From NCBI RefSeq assembly GCF_026627505.1, contig NZ_JAPNLK010000008.1:1-64000 (forward strand): 64,000 bases of DNA, given 5' to 3'. The first letter of the stretch is position 1. The number at the start of each line of letters is the position of its first letter. The notes below the pieces were generated by a model. That model was given only the letters and a program-made list of their open reading frames with translations. It ran no database searches and was not told the origin of the DNA. Source of the stretch: Streptomyces sp. H27-H5 (GTDB lineage Bacteria; Actinomycetota; Actinomycetes; Streptomycetales; Streptomycetaceae). Positions 18,991 through 30,544 of this stretch are shown piece after piece. The translations under genes and the position numbers were made by a program.

Positions 18991-20205
18991 GTGCAGACTC
19001 CCGGATCGCAGTCCTCGCTGCATCGCGCGAATCTTGAACGGGTCGTGCGGGCGGTGCGCCTCGCGGGTTCGCTGACCCAGGCGGAGATCGCCCGTACCAC
19101 CGGACTGTCGGCGGCCACGGTCTCCAACATCGTCCGCGAGCTCAAGGAGGCCGGGACCGTCGAGGTCACCGACACCTCGGCCGGTGGCCGGCGGGCGCGC
19201 AGCGTCTCGCTCAGCGGCGACGCGGGCATCGTGATCGGCGTGGACTTCGGCCACACCCACCTGCGGGTGGCCGTCGGAAACCTCGCGCACCAGGTGCTGG
19301 CCGAGGAGTCCGAGCCCCTGGACGTGGACGCGTCCTGGGTGGAGGGCTTCGACCGGGCGGAGGCGCTGGTCGGGCGGCTCGTCGAGGGCATCGGGGTGAG
19401 CCGGGACAAGGTCATCGGGGTCGGGCTCGGCGTGCCCGGCCCGATCGACGTCGAGTCCGGAACCCTGGGCTCCACCGCGATCCTGCCGGGCTGGGCGGGC
19501 ATCAACCCCCGCCAGGAACTCTCGCAGCGGCTGGGCGTACCCGTGTACGTGGACAACGACGCGAACCTCGGAGCCCTCGGGGAACTGGTCTGGGGGAGCG
19601 GACGCGGGGTCAAGGACCTCGCGTACATCAAGGTCGCGAGCGGCGTCGGCGCGGGCCTGGTGATCAACGGTCAGATCTACCGGGGCCCCGGCGGCACGGC
19701 CGGCGAGATCGGGCACATCACCCTCGACGAGTCGGGCCCGGTCTGCCGCTGTGGCAACCGGGGTTGCCTGGAGACCTTCGCCGCGGCCCGGTACGTGCTG
19801 CCCCTCCTCCAGGGCACCCACGGCCCGGAGCTGACGATGGAGCGGGTGGTGGAGCTGGCCCGCGAGGGCGACCCGGGCTGCCGTCGGGTCATCACCGACG
19901 TCGGCCGGCACATCGGCAGCGGCGTGGCGAGCCTGTGCAACCTCCTGAACCCGAGCCGGGTGGTCCTCGGCGGCTCCCTCGCGGACGCCGGTGAACTGGT
20001 GCTGGCCCCCATCCGTGAATCAGTGGGGAGGTACGCGATCCCCAGCGCGGCCCGGCAGTTGTCGGTCCTCACGGGGTCGCTGGGCGGACGTGCGGAGGTG
20101 CTGGGGGCGCTGGCCCTCGTCCTCAGCGAGATGGGCGATTCGACGCTTTTGGCAGAGAACGGCGTGGGTCTGCGGACACTCACCACCATGTCTTCAGTTA
20201 GATAA
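18991..20205 (+). CDS. rok7B7: ROK-family transcriptional regulator Rok7B7
   Basis: A 404-residue regulator. Residues 10-60 are a winged HTH (LTQAEIARTTGLSAATVSNIV). The rest is a sugar-kinase-like ROK domain with VGVDFGHTHLRVA and GGTAGEIGHI, plus the zinc site CRCGNRGCLE. In S. coelicolor the gene before xylFGH (SCO6008) is Rok7B7, which affects xylose uptake, carbon repression and antibiotic production; position and sequence fit that protein. The GTG at 18991 is chosen because of the HTH position and GGCAGGAG ahead. The xyl operon begins 117 bases downstream on the same strand. Confidence 0.92.
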   Translation: MQTPGSQSSLHRANLERVVRAVRLAGSLTQAEIARTTGLSAATVSNIVRELKEAGTVEVTDTSAGGRRARSVSLSGDAGIVIGVDFGHTHLRVAVGNLAHQVLAEESEPLDVDASWVEGFDRAEALVGRLVEGIGVSRDKVIGVGLGVPGPIDVESGTLGSTAILPGWAGINPRQELSQRLGVPVYVDNDANLGALGELVWGSGRGVKDLAYIKVASGVGAGLVINGQIYRGPGGTAGEIGHITLDESGPVCRCGNRGCLETFAAARYVLPLLQGTHGPELTMERVVELAREGDPGCRRVITDVGRHIGSGVASLCNLLNPSRVVLGGSLADAGELVLAPIRESVGRYAIPSAARQLSVLTGSLGGRAEVLGALALVLSEMGDSTLLAENGVGLRTLTTMSSVR

Positions 20206-20322
20206 CGGATGGCACCGTTGTCATCTCGTTAAGGATTCACTCCTTGACGGCAAAACGCGGCCGGGGTTGACTCACATCCACCTCGGCCGCAGTGTTGCGG
20301 CCTCGTCAGGGAGGTTCAAGTA

Positions 20323-21435
20323 ATGAACACTCGTATGCGTAGAGCCGCCGTAGCCGTCGCCGCCGGCGCCATGGCCGTATCGCTTGCCGCTTGTGGCAGT
20401 GCGAAGGAGGCCGGCGACAAGCCGAAGGACTCGGGCGCCGCCAAGGGTGACGCGATAAAGATCGGTCTGCTCCTCCCGGAGAACCAGACCGCGCGCTACG
20501 AGAAGTTCGACAAGCCGCTGATCGAGAAGAAGGTCGCCGACCTCACGGGCGGCAAGGCCGAGGTCGTCTACGCGAACGCCAAGCAGGACGCGACCACGCA
20601 GAACTCGCAGGTCGACACGATGATCACCAACAAGGTGAACGTCCTGATCATCGACGCCGTGGACGCCAAGGCCATCGCCGGTTCCGTCAAGCGGGCCAAG
20701 GACGCCGGCATCCCGGTCGTGGCCTACGACCGCCTCGCCGAGGGCCCGATCGACGCCTACACCTCCTTCGACAACGAAGAGGTAGGCAAGGTCCAGGGCA
20801 AGGCGCTCCTGGAGGCGCTGGGCGACAAGGCCAAGGACGGCCAGATCGTCATGATGAACGGCTCCGTCACCGACCCGAACGCCGCCCTGTTCAAGAAGGG
20901 CGCGCACTCCGTCCTCGACGGCAAGGTGAACGTCGGCAAGGAGTACGACACCAAGGAGTGGAAGCCGGAGAACGCCAACACCAACATGGCGGGCGCGCTC
21001 TCCGCGATCGGCAAGGACAAGGTCATCGGCGTCTACTCCGCCAATGACGGCATGGCCGGCGGCATCATCACCGCCCTCAAGGCGGCCGGCCTGTCCCCCC
21101 TGCCCCCGGTCACCGGTCAGGACGCCGAACTCGCCGGTGTGCAGCGCATCGTCGCCGGTGAGCAGTTCATGAGCGTGTACAAGCCGTACGCTCCGGAGGC
21201 CGCCGCCGCGGCCGAGATGGCCGTCGCCCTCGCCAAGGGCGAGAAGATCGACGGAATCATCAACCAGAAGGTCGACAGCCCGACCACCAAGGGCGTCCCG
21301 TCCGTGCTGATCCCGGTCGTCTCGCTCACCAAGAACAACATCAAGGACACCGTCATCAAGGACGGCGTCTACACGGCCGACGAGATCTGCACCGACAAGT
21401 ACGCGGCCAACTGCACCACCCTCGGCCTGAAGTAA
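20323..21435 (+). CDS. xylF: Xylose ABC transporter substrate-binding lipoprotein
   Basis: A 370-residue extracellular sugar-binding protein of the pentose/ribose type. The signal peptide ends at a lipobox LAAC (Cys24). The mature part begins IKIGLLLPENQTARYEKFD and has the two-lobed fold with NVLIIDAVDAKAIAG and VVAYDRLAEGP. Its neighbours are the ATPase and permease of the same system. GGGAGG lies 9 bases before the ATG. The 117-base gap before it holds two TTGAC boxes and could hold the promoter and the Rok7B7 target. Confidence 0.92.
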   Translation: MNTRMRRAAVAVAAGAMAVSLAACGSAKEAGDKPKDSGAAKGDAIKIGLLLPENQTARYEKFDKPLIEKKVADLTGGKAEVVYANAKQDATTQNSQVDTMITNKVNVLIIDAVDAKAIAGSVKRAKDAGIPVVAYDRLAEGPIDAYTSFDNEEVGKVQGKALLEALGDKAKDGQIVMMNGSVTDPNAALFKKGAHSVLDGKVNVGKEYDTKEWKPENANTNMAGALSAIGKDKVIGVYSANDGMAGGIITALKAAGLSPLPPVTGQDAELAGVQRIVAGEQFMSVYKPYAPEAAAAAEMAVALAKGEKIDGIINQKVDSPTTKGVPSVLIPVVSLTKNNIKDTVIKDGVYTADEICTDKYAANCTTLGLK

Positions 21436-21648
21436 GGCCCCGTCGCTCCGCTCTTCGAGTCTTCGAGGCGAGCCGACCCCCACGCCTGTCCGGCGCCCCG
21501 CCCTTCTCTTCCCCGCCACCGCGGGGCGCCGGGCAGAAACGTTTGCTCCACGCTTTACCCCCACGCTCCACCCGTCCCACCCCCCATTCGCGTTCCTGCT
21601 CTTTTGCACGACATCCCCGCCGGTCAGGCGGCGAAGGAGATGGTTCAT

Positions 21649-22424
21649 GTGTCCGCTGCGCCCGTGCTGGCGTTGCGAGGGGTCTCGAAGCGGTTCGGCG
21701 CCGTTCAGGCCCTGACCGACGTAGAACTCGAGATCCACTCCGGCGAGGTGGTCGCCCTCGTCGGCGACAACGGCGCCGGCAAGTCCACGCTGGTCAAGAC
21801 CATCGCCGGCGTGCACCCCATCGATGACGGGGTCATCGAGTGGGAGGGCCGCCCGGTCTCGATCGGCAAGCCCCATGACGCCCAGAACCTGGGCATCGCG
21901 ACGGTCTACCAGGACCTCGCGCTGTGCGACAACATCGACGTCGTCGGCAACCTCTTCCTGGGCCGCGAGCTCAAGCGCCGCGGCATCCTCGACGAGGTGG
22001 AGATGGAGCGCCGCGCCCGCGAGCTCCTGACCACCCTGTCGATCCGGATCCCCAGTGTCCGCATCCCGATCGCCTCGCTCTCCGGCGGTCAGCGCCAGAC
22101 CGTGGCGATCGCCCGCTCGATGCTCGGCGAGCCCAAGCTGGTCATCCTCGACGAGCCCACCGCCGCCCTCGGCGTCGAGCAGACCGCACAGGTCCTCGAC
22201 CTGGTGGAGCGGCTGCGCGAACGCGGTCACGCCGTCATCCTCATCAGCCACAACATGGCCGATGTGAAGGCCGTCGCCGACAAGGTGGCGGTTCTGCGGC
22301 TCGGCCGCAACAACGGCGTCTTCAGTGTCGCCGACACCTCGCAGGAAGAGATCATCTCCGCCATCACCGGTGCCACGGACAACGCCGTGACCCGCCGGGC
22401 GGCCCGCACCGGGGAGGCCCGCAA

Positions 22425-22428
<4 letters not shown>
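21649..22428 (+). CDS. xylG: Xylose ABC transporter ATPase, single-domain form
   Basis: This 259-residue cytosolic ATPase energises xylose import. Walker A is GDNGAGKST, the signature is LSGGQRQTVAIARS, Walker B is LVILDEPTAALG and the switch His is in LISHNM. RbsA/XylG proteins normally have two fused ATPase domains (about 500 residues). This one has only one, so two copies should pair. I chose the GTG at 21649: AAGGAG (21634-21639) is 9 bases ahead, while the ATG at 21640 touches that site. The stop overlaps the xylH start by 4 bases (GTGA). Confidence 0.92.
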
Positions 22429-23744
<1,316 letters not shown>

Positions 23745-23786
23745 CCTTCGTCCCAGGCAGTACCCGGCGGTAAGACCCGTCACAGT

Positions 23787-23815
23787 GCCCGGTGCCACTT
23801 CCAGTGGTGCCGGGC
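23787..23815 (+). terminator. Terminator of xylFGH
   Basis: GCCCGGTGCCACT pairs with AGTGGTGCCGGGC through two G-U pairs around a 3-base loop, about 40 bases after the xylH stop. Confidence 0.75.
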
Positions 23816-23994
23816 GCTCGTGCGTACATTCGTGGGTACAACTGTGCGGGTATACACCCGTTTGGGATGTGTGATTTGGCGATCAGGTGTACAGGTATGA
23901 CAAAGGCGTGACCCACCCGGTACCGCCCGATGATGCTCGTCGCGAGCGGAACATTAGACTCGACAGACCAGCAAGCAACTGCAAGGAGGCACGG

Positions 23995-25911
23995 GTGCTG
24001 CTGACCCGCATCAAGGGACCGCGCGATTTGGACCGGCTCAGCCAGGAGGAGCTCGAACAGCTCGCCGCCGAGATCAGGTCCTTCCTCGTCGACGCCGTCT
24101 CCAAGACCGGCGGGCACCTCGGCCCCAACCTCGGTGTCGTCGAGTTGACGATCGCCCTGCACCGGGTCTTCGACTCGCCGAAGGACAAGGTCCTCTTCGA
24201 CACGGGCCACCAGGCCTACGTCCACAAGCTGCTCACGGGCCGCCAGGACTTCGGCGGCCTGCGCACCAAGGGCGGCCTGTCCGGCTACCCCTCGCGCGCC
24301 GAGTCCGAGCACGACGTCATCGAGAACTCCCACGCCTCCACCGTGCTGGGCTGGGCCGACGGCCTGGCCAAGGCCAACGAGGTGCTGGGCCGCGAGGACC
24401 ACCACGTCGCCGCCGTCATCGGCGACGGCGCGCTGACCGGAGGCATGGCCTGGGAGGCGCTGAACAACATCGCCGCCGCCAAGGACCGCCCGCTGGTCAT
24501 CGTGGTGAACGACAACGAGCGCTCGTACGGTCCCACGATCGGCGGCCTCGCCAACCACCTGGCCACCCTGCGCACCACGGACGGCTACGAGCGCTTCCTG
24601 GCCCGCGGCAAGGACCTCTTGGAGCGTACGCCGGTCGTCGGCAAGCCGCTCTACGAGACCCTGCACGGCGCCAAGAAGGGCCTCAAGGACTTCATCGCCC
24701 CGCAGGGCATGTTCGAGGACCTCGGCCTGAAGTACGTCGGCCCGATCGACGGCCACGACATCGAGGCCCTGGAGTCCGCGCTCCAGCGCGCCAAGCGCTT
24801 CGGCGGCCCGGTCATCGTGCACTGCCTCACCCAGAAGGGCCGCGGCTACCAGCCGGCCGTCCAGGACGAGGCCGACCGCTTCCACGCGGTCGGCGTCATC
24901 CACCCGGACACCGGCCTCCCGGTCAAGACGGCGGCCGCCAGCTGGACCTCCGTCTTCGCCGACGAGATGGTCAAGCTCGGACAGGAGCGCGCGGACATCG
25001 TCGCGATCACCGCGGCCATGCTCCAGCCCGTCGGCCTGAAGAAGTTCGCGGACGCCTTCCCCGGGCGCATCTTCGACGTGGGCATCGCGGAGCAGCACGG
25101 CGCCACCTCGGCCGCCGGACTGGCCACCGGCGGGGTCCACCCGGTCTTCGCCGTGTACGCGACCTTCCTCAACCGCGCCTTCGACCAGGTGCTGATGGAC
25201 GTCGCCCTGCACAAGTGCGGGGTCACCTTCGTCCTGGACCGCGCGGGCGTCACCGGTGACGACGGCGCCTCCCACAACGGCATGTGGGACATGTCGATCC
25301 TCCAGGTCGTGCCCGGCCTGCGGCTCGCCGCCCCGCGCGACGCCGAGCAGCTGCGCGCCCAACTGCGCGAGGCCGTCGAGGTCAAGGACGCGCCGACCGT
25401 CGTGCGCTACTCCAAGGGAGTCGTCGGCCCGGCCGTGCCGGCCGTCGGCAGGATCGGCGGCATGGACGTACTGCGCACCCCGGCCCCCGAGGTCACCCGT
25501 CCGGACGTACTGCTCGTCTCCGTCGGCGCCCTGGCCCCGATGTGCCTGGAGATCGCCGATCTGCTGGACAAGCAGGGCATCTCCACGACCGTGGTCGACC
25601 CCCGTTGGGTCAAGCCCGTGGACGAGGCCCTGGCTCCGCTCGCGGAGCGGCACCGGGTCGTCGTCACCGTCGAGGACAACGGCCGCACCGGCGGCGTGGG
25701 CGCCGCCGTCTCGCAGGCCCTGCGGGACGCGGGCGTCGACGTACCGCTGCGGGACTTCGGCATCCCGCAGCGCTTCCTCGACCACGCGCTGCGCAAGGAG
25801 ATCCTGGCCGAGATCGGCCTGACCGCCCCGGACATCGCCCGGCAGGTGACCGGCCTGGTCGCCAAGCTGGACGGGCGCTACGACAGCGAGCCGGCCGCCA
25901 CCGTCGACTAG
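23995..25911 (+). CDS. dxs: 1-Deoxy-D-xylulose-5-phosphate synthase
   Basis: This 638-residue thiamine-diphosphate enzyme condenses pyruvate with glyceraldehyde 3-phosphate, the first step of the MEP isoprenoid pathway. The cofactor motif GDG is at residues 143-145 ([16 protein letters not shown]). The central transketolase domain has [18 protein letters not shown]. The GTG at 23995 follows AAGGAGG by 5 bases and gives the family N-terminus [17 protein letters not shown] at 23955-23960 could be its -10 box. Streptomyces often carry two dxs genes; this is the one next to xylFGH. Confidence 0.97.
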   Translation: MLLTRIKGPRDLDRLSQEELEQLAAEIRSFLVDAVSKTGGHLGPNLGVVELTIALHRVFDSPKDKVLFDTGHQAYVHKLLTGRQDFGGLRTKGGLSGYPSRAESEHDVIENSHASTVLGWADGLAKANEVLGREDHHVAAVIGDGALTGGMAWEALNNIAAAKDRPLVIVVNDNERSYGPTIGGLANHLATLRTTDGYERFLARGKDLLERTPVVGKPLYETLHGAKKGLKDFIAPQGMFEDLGLKYVGPIDGHDIEALESALQRAKRFGGPVIVHCLTQKGRGYQPAVQDEADRFHAVGVIHPDTGLPVKTAAASWTSVFADEMVKLGQERADIVAITAAMLQPVGLKKFADAFPGRIFDVGIAEQHGATSAAGLATGGVHPVFAVYATFLNRAFDQVLMDVALHKCGVTFVLDRAGVTGDDGASHNGMWDMSILQVVPGLRLAAPRDAEQLRAQLREAVEVKDAPTVVRYSKGVVGPAVPAVGRIGGMDVLRTPAPEVTRPDVLLVSVGALAPMCLEIADLLDKQGISTTVVDPRWVKPVDEALAPLAERHRVVVTVEDNGRTGGVGAAVSQALRDAGVDVPLRDFGIPQRFLDHALRKEILAEIGLTAPDIARQVTGLVAKLDGRYDSEPAATVD

Positions 25912-25950
25912 TCGACGGGCCGTCGAGCCCCCGACGCGCGGTTGCGTCCG

Positions 25951-25997
25951 ACGGGCCGGGAGATCACCCTTTAAGGGTGGGCCTCCCGGCCCGTTTC
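25951..25997 (+). terminator. Terminator of dxs
   Basis: A 12-bp outer stem (25951-25962 with 25983-25994, ACGGGCCGGGAG/CTCCCGGCCCGT) encloses an inner ACCCTT/AAGGGT stem and is followed by TTT. It lies 39 bases after the dxs stop and ends 30 bases before the permease start. Confidence 0.85.
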
Positions 25998-26027
25998 GCG
26001 TACGCGTCACCTTTCGGAGGTGCGTCG

Positions 26028-27545
26028 GTGAGCACGGATCGCAACAGTCCTTTCCGCACCAAGTCGGTGGAACAGTCCATCCGCGACACGGAGGAGCCCG
26101 AACACGCCCTCCGCAAGTCGCTCTCCTCCTGGGACCTGATGGTCTTCGGCGTCGGTGTCATCATCGGCACCGGCATCTTCGTCCTCACCGGCAAGGTCGC
26201 CAAGGAGAACGCCGGCCCGGCCACCGCCCTGGCGTTCGTGGCCGCCGGCATCGTGTGTGGGCTCGCCGCCCTGTGCTACGCCGAGTTCGCCTCGACCGTC
26301 CCGGTCGCCGGTTCGGCGTACACCTTCTCCTACGCCTCGATCGGCGAGCTTCCCGCCTGGATCATCGGCTGGGACCTGGTGCTGGAGTTCGCGCTGGGCA
26401 CCGCGGTCGTCGCGGTCGGCTGGTCCGGGTACGTCCGTTCGTTGATGGACAACGCCGGCATCCATCTACCCGCGGCCCTGGAGGGGCCGGACGTGCCGGG
26501 CGGCACCTTCGACCTGCTCGCGTTCCTGCTGGTCCTGGTCCTGACGGTGGTCCTCGTCATCGGCGTGAAGCTGTCCGCGCGCATCACCGCGATCGTCGTG
26601 GCGATCAAGGTCACGGTGGTGCTCATCGTGATCATCGCGGGCCTGTTCTTCATCACGGGCAGCAACTACAAGCCGTTCATCCCGGAGGCGGTGCCCCAGG
26701 AGGGCGGCGCGGGATTCGACGCGCCACTGGTCCAGCTGATCTTCGGCTACGAGCCGACCAACTTCGGCGTCATGGGCATCTTCACCGCGGCCTCCGTCGT
26801 GTTCTTCGCCTTCATCGGCTTCGACGTGGTCGCCACCGCCGCCGAGGAGACCAAACTGCCGCAGCGCGACATGCCGCGCGGCATCCTCGGCTCGCTGCTG
26901 ATCTGCACGGTGCTGTACGTGGCGGTCTCCCTCGTGGTGACCGGCATGCAGCACTACACCGAACTGTCGGTGAGCGCGCCGCTGGCCGACGCCTTCAAAT
27001 CCGCCGGACATCCGGTGTACGGAGGCATCATCAGCTTCGGCGCCGCGGTGGGCCTGACCACGGTCTGCATGATCCTGTTGCTGGGTCAGACCCGCGTGTT
27101 CTTCGCGATGAGCCGTGACGGCCTGCTGCCGCGCTTCTTCTCGCGCACGCACCCGCGGTTCCGCACCCCGTACCGGCCGACGATCCTGCTCGGTGTGATC
27201 ATCGCGATCGTCGCCGGATTCACCAGCATCAACGAACTGGCCACCCTGGTGAACATCGGCACCCTGTTCGCCTTCGTGGTCGTCGCCCTCGGCGTGATCA
27301 TCCTGCGCCGGAGCCGCCCGGACCTGCACCGGGCCTTCCGGACCCCGTGGGTGCCGTTCGTGCCGATCGTGTCGATCGCCGCCTCGGTGTGGCTGATGCT
27401 CAACCTGCCGGCCGAGACCTGGCTGCGGTTCGTCGTGTGGATGCTCATCGGCATCGCCGTGTACTACCTGTACGGGCGCAAGCACAGCCGACTGGGCCGG
27501 GGCGAGGGCGTGGGCCTCGACCCGCACCACGAGGAACAGCGCTAG
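26028..27545 (+). CDS. Amino acid permease, APC superfamily (cationic amino acid type)
   Basis: A 505-residue membrane transporter with 12 or more helices. The first helix has the APC signature GVGVIIGTGIFVLTG. FFAFIGFDVVATAAEETKLPQRDMPRGIL is split across helix 6 and the following loop. The overall form is that of the YfnA/CAT-like amino acid permeases. The GTG at 26028 follows CGGAGG by 7 bases. Substrate is not certain. The dxs terminator upstream and an acetyltransferase downstream suggest an independent unit. Confidence 0.9.
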   Translation: MSTDRNSPFRTKSVEQSIRDTEEPEHALRKSLSSWDLMVFGVGVIIGTGIFVLTGKVAKENAGPATALAFVAAGIVCGLAALCYAEFASTVPVAGSAYTFSYASIGELPAWIIGWDLVLEFALGTAVVAVGWSGYVRSLMDNAGIHLPAALEGPDVPGGTFDLLAFLLVLVLTVVLVIGVKLSARITAIVVAIKVTVVLIVIIAGLFFITGSNYKPFIPEAVPQEGGAGFDAPLVQLIFGYEPTNFGVMGIFTAASVVFFAFIGFDVVATAAEETKLPQRDMPRGILGSLLICTVLYVAVSLVVTGMQHYTELSVSAPLADAFKSAGHPVYGGIISFGAAVGLTTVCMILLLGQTRVFFAMSRDGLLPRFFSRTHPRFRTPYRPTILLGVIIAIVAGFTSINELATLVNIGTLFAFVVVALGVIILRRSRPDLHRAFRTPWVPFVPIVSIAASVWLMLNLPAETWLRFVVWMLIGIAVYYLYGRKHSRLGRGEGVGLDPHHEEQR

Positions 27546-27601
27546 AGGTCATCCTCGTACGACCCTGTCCCGCGGCGCGTCCCACGATTAGCCTGGGCGC
27601 C

Positions 27602-28099
27602 ATGAAGATCACGTTGGAAGCCTGGGCGGAAGACGACCACTGGCTGCTGCTCCGCAAGAACGAGCCGGTCATGACCGCACACCTCGGCGGCCCGGAGACC
27701 GAGGCCAAGCTCCGCGACCGGCAGAGCCGTTACCTGGCGCTCAGCGCCCGGGAGCCCGCGGCCGGCCGGATGTTCCGCGTCGTCGCCGACGGGGAGAGCG
27801 TGGGCAGCATCGGCTTCTGGGAGCGCACCTGGAAGGACGAGGAGGTCTACGAGACGGGCTGGGGCATCCTGCCCGAGCACCAGGGCCGCGGCCTGGCCGC
27901 GGCCGCGGCCCGCACCCTCATCGCCCACGCGGCCACGCACGGCACGCGCCGCCACCTGCACGCCTTCCCGCCCGTCGACCACGGGGCGTCGAACGCCGTC
28001 TGCCGCAAGGCCGGCTTCGTCCTGCTGGGCGAGGTCCCGTTCGAGTACCCCCCGGGCCACTGGGAGACGAGCAACGACTGGCGCACGGTACTGCGCTAG
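27602..28099 (+). CDS. GNAT-family N-acetyltransferase
   Basis: A 165-residue cytosolic protein with the GNAT fold. The acetyl-CoA pyrophosphate loop reads GILPEHQGRGLAAAA, and the last strand motif is HAFPPVDHGASNAVCRKAGF. It is of the RimJ/RimL-like group that acetylates small molecules or protein N-termini; the substrate is unknown. The ATG at 27602 starts 56 bases after the permease stop. Confidence 0.85.
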   Translation: MKITLEAWAEDDHWLLLRKNEPVMTAHLGGPETEAKLRDRQSRYLALSAREPAAGRMFRVVADGESVGSIGFWERTWKDEEVYETGWGILPEHQGRGLAAAAARTLIAHAATHGTRRHLHAFPPVDHGASNAVCRKAGFVLLGEVPFEYPPGHWETSNDWRTVLR

Positions 28100-28146
28100 G
28101 GGCGTCGTCCAGGAGTGTCGTCGGAGCCTCGCCCGGCCCGACGCGG

Positions 28147-29238
28147 CTACGGCTTGGCGGCCGTGCCGCCCTTGGCGGGGGACTTCTTCGCGGAGGCCGG
28201 GACCTTCTGGTCGGTGCGCAGGGCCTCCCACAGTTGGCCGGCCTGCGGTTCGGCGACGACCACGCGGTTCGGGTCGACCTTGTCGTAGGCCACCGGCAGC
28301 ATGATGGTCTCCATCGTCGCCGGGTCCACGGCCTTCATGCTCCGCGCGAAGTCGGACAGCGCGGTGAGGGACGCCAGATCGGAGTCGGTGGTCAGCGACT
28401 TGGTTCCCGCGTCGGCCAGCTTGTACAGCCGGGCCGGGTTGCCGAGGGCGTCCTGCTTCTTGATCTCCGACAGCATGGCGAGCATGAACTGCTGCTGGAG
28501 GCCGATGCGTCCGAGGTCGCTGCCGTCGCCGTAGCCGTAGCGGGTCCGGACGAACTTCAGCGAGTCGGTGCCGTTCAGCCGGTGCGTGCCCGCGTCGAGC
28601 TTGAGGCCGCCCTTGGCGCCGCTCATCGGCTGGTCGAGGGTGACGGTGACCCCGCCGAGGGCGTCGACCAGGCCCTTGAAGCCGGCGAAGTCCACCTCGA
28701 CGAAGTGGTCCACGCGGACTCCGGACATCTGCTCCACGGTCTTCACGACGCAGGCGGGGCCACCGAGGGAGTAGACCGAGTTGAACATGACCCGCTTCGC
28801 GGCGGGCGCGGTGCCGCCGTCGTTGTCCTTGCACTCGGGCCGGCTGATCAGGGTGTCGCGGGGGATGCTCACCGCGGTGGCCCTGGAGCGGCCCTCGGGT
28901 ATGTGCACCAGCATGGCGGTGTCGGAGCGGGCGCCGCTGACGTCGCCGTGGTCGAGGTCGCCGTTGGCCCCGGCCCGTGAATCGGACCCGAGGACCAGCA
29001 CGTTCTGGGCGTTCTCGACGACCTTCTTCGGGCGGTTGTCGCCGATCGCCTGGTTCAGGTCGACGCTGGAGATGTTCGAGTTGAGGTGGCTGTAGGTCCA
29101 CCAGCCGGCGCCGCCGACCGCGAGGACGAGCAGGGCCGCCACCGAGAGCACGATCCACAGGACGCGCCTGCCGCGTCGCGGCTTTCGCCGGGAGACAGGG
29201 GAGGAGGCCGGGGCCGGTGCCGAGGGCCGGTCAATCAT
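28147..29238 (-). CDS. LytR-CpsA-Psr (LCP) cell-wall glycopolymer ligase
   Basis: A 363-residue membrane-anchored enzyme. LCP proteins move a lipid-linked glycopolymer onto peptidoglycan outside the cell. A basic N-terminus precedes one membrane helix at residues 26-49. The LCP domain keeps the pyrophosphate-binding residues in VLGSDSR, ARSDTAMLVHI, SIPRDT and FVRTRYGYGDGSDLGR. A Lys/Ala-rich tail ends the protein. It is placed beside the glycosyltransferase, TagF-like and CDP-ribitol-type genes, so it probably attaches their product. The ATG at 29238 follows GGAGGC-like bases, and a TATAAT box lies just upstream. Confidence 0.93.
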   Translation of the reverse strand: MIDRPSAPAPASSPVSRRKPRRGRRVLWIVLSVAALLVLAVGGAGWWTYSHLNSNISSVDLNQAIGDNRPKKVVENAQNVLVLGSDSRAGANGDLDHGDVSGARSDTAMLVHIPEGRSRATAVSIPRDTLISRPECKDNDGGTAPAAKRVMFNSVYSLGGPACVVKTVEQMSGVRVDHFVEVDFAGFKGLVDALGGVTVTLDQPMSGAKGGLKLDAGTHRLNGTDSLKFVRTRYGYGDGSDLGRIGLQQQFMLAMLSEIKKQDALGNPARLYKLADAGTKSLTTDSDLASLTALSDFARSMKAVDPATMETIMLPVAYDKVDPNRVVVAEPQAGQLWEALRTDQKVPASAKKSPAKGGTAAKP

Positions 29239-29255
29239 GGAGGCGGAGCCCTTCT

Positions 29256-29261
29256 ATTATA
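29256..29261 (-). promoter_or_regulatory. -10 box of the LCP gene
   Basis: TATAAT on the minus strand, 17 bases before the LCP start, in an unusually A/T-rich patch. No TTGACA-like -35 box is seen at the right distance, so the -35 may be weak or activator-dependent. Confidence 0.45.
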
Positions 29262-29356
29262 GATGGGGTGAATCATAGGACACGCTTTCGAGTGGCTGGT
29301 CCTTTTCGGTGAAAGGCCGTCGGAGGAACGACGGACAGCACTCGACGGAAGGGCGG

Positions 29357-30544
29357 ATGGACGGCGTGATGCGAGGCAACAGCGCCGGTCGGACGGCTTT
29401 CTCCGCGCGCGGCGCGGCGTCCGGCGACGCGGGCCGACCGGCCCTTCCGCCGGTCCGACCCCCGGCCGGAACATGGCTGTTCACGGGCGGCGACGGCCGC
29501 CTGACGGCCTACGCCTGCGGGCCGGACGGACTGCTGCGCTGGACCGAGGCCGCCGCCCCTGCCTCCGGGTGGACGGGCCCGGAGAGGTTCGAGGTTCCCG
29601 GGTGGACCGGCTCCGCGGCCATGGCCCGAAGCCGTGAGGGATATGTCCACTTCGCCGCGCCGGTCACCGCCCGGGACGGTTCGGGCAGACCGGAGATCGC
29701 CGTCTCCACCCAGTTCCAGTCAGGCCGCGCCCTCACCGATTGGCGTGGCCTCGGTGTTCCCCACGTCCGCGGCGGCCCCACCGACGACGTGCCGACCGGC
29801 CCGCCCCGCGTCGCCGTCAACCAGCGCTCCGGCTCCGTGCACGTGCTGGTGTCCCTGCGCCACGGGGGCATCCTGCGGTGCAGCCGCAACGCCGAGGGCG
29901 TGTGGGGTGGTTGGAAGCAGTTGTCCCCGGACCCCTACGAGGGCGAGGTCACCCCGCTGATGCCCGTGGGCGGCCCGCTGGAACTGCTCGCCCTCGGCCC
30001 CGCCGGCGCCGACCGCTGGACGGGCGCCGGACAGGGCCGGTTCCGGCACGCCGACCGGGTGCCGTCCCCCGTGGTCCCCGGCACGACCGCGGTGTGCGAG
30101 ACGGGCCCCCGCCGGGTGACGTACTTCTGGCGCTACCCGGGCGACGGCTCGCTGGTCGCCTGGCGCGCCGGCGAACAGGGGCTCCAGGGAACACTGGTGG
30201 GCCTCGGCGACGCCGGCGGCCGGGGCGCGCCGGGCGTGGTCCGCACGATGCTCGGCGGCTACGACTGCACGGTCCTCACGCACATCGGTGCGGACGGCGG
30301 CGTCGAACTCACCGCCTACGTCACCGAGAACGAGGCCTACGGCACCTGGCGGGCCTCCCTCGGCGGCCACGGCGCGCTGACCCCCCAGCCCGCCGTCGAC
30401 GCGGCCGGGCGGATCGTGGTGGCCGCCTTCGACCGCGACGGCGCGCTCGTCCTCACGCGACAGGACCCGGCCCAGGGGCTGGTGTTCGGCCCCTGGGACA
30501 CCGTCGGGTCCCCTCAGCCGCGACCCGGTACCGGGAAGCGCTGA
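29357..30544 (+). CDS. Propeller-like protein of unknown function
   Basis: A protein of about 395 residues made of repeated short beta-strand units with Trp/Gly (LLRWTEAA, GVWGGWKQLS, TGAGQGRF, GTWRASLGG). That pattern is typical of beta-propeller, lectin-like or sialidase-like repeats. No signal peptide, lipobox or membrane helix is clear. The start is uncertain: ATG 29357 follows GGAAGGG, but GTG 29309 and GTG 29366 are possible. It diverges from the LCP gene and its 3' end overlaps the convergent glycosyltransferase gene by 31 bases. A carbohydrate-binding role is a guess from its place in the cluster. Confidence 0.6.
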   Translation: MDGVMRGNSAGRTAFSARGAASGDAGRPALPPVRPPAGTWLFTGGDGRLTAYACGPDGLLRWTEAAAPASGWTGPERFEVPGWTGSAAMARSREGYVHFAAPVTARDGSGRPEIAVSTQFQSGRALTDWRGLGVPHVRGGPTDDVPTGPPRVAVNQRSGSVHVLVSLRHGGILRCSRNAEGVWGGWKQLSPDPYEGEVTPLMPVGGPLELLALGPAGADRWTGAGQGRFRHADRVPSPVVPGTTAVCETGPRRVTYFWRYPGDGSLVAWRAGEQGLQGTLVGLGDAGGRGAPGVVRTMLGGYDCTVLTHIGADGGVELTAYVTENEAYGTWRASLGGHGALTPQPAVDAAGRIVVAAFDRDGALVLTRQDPAQGLVFGPWDTVGSPQPRPGTGKR

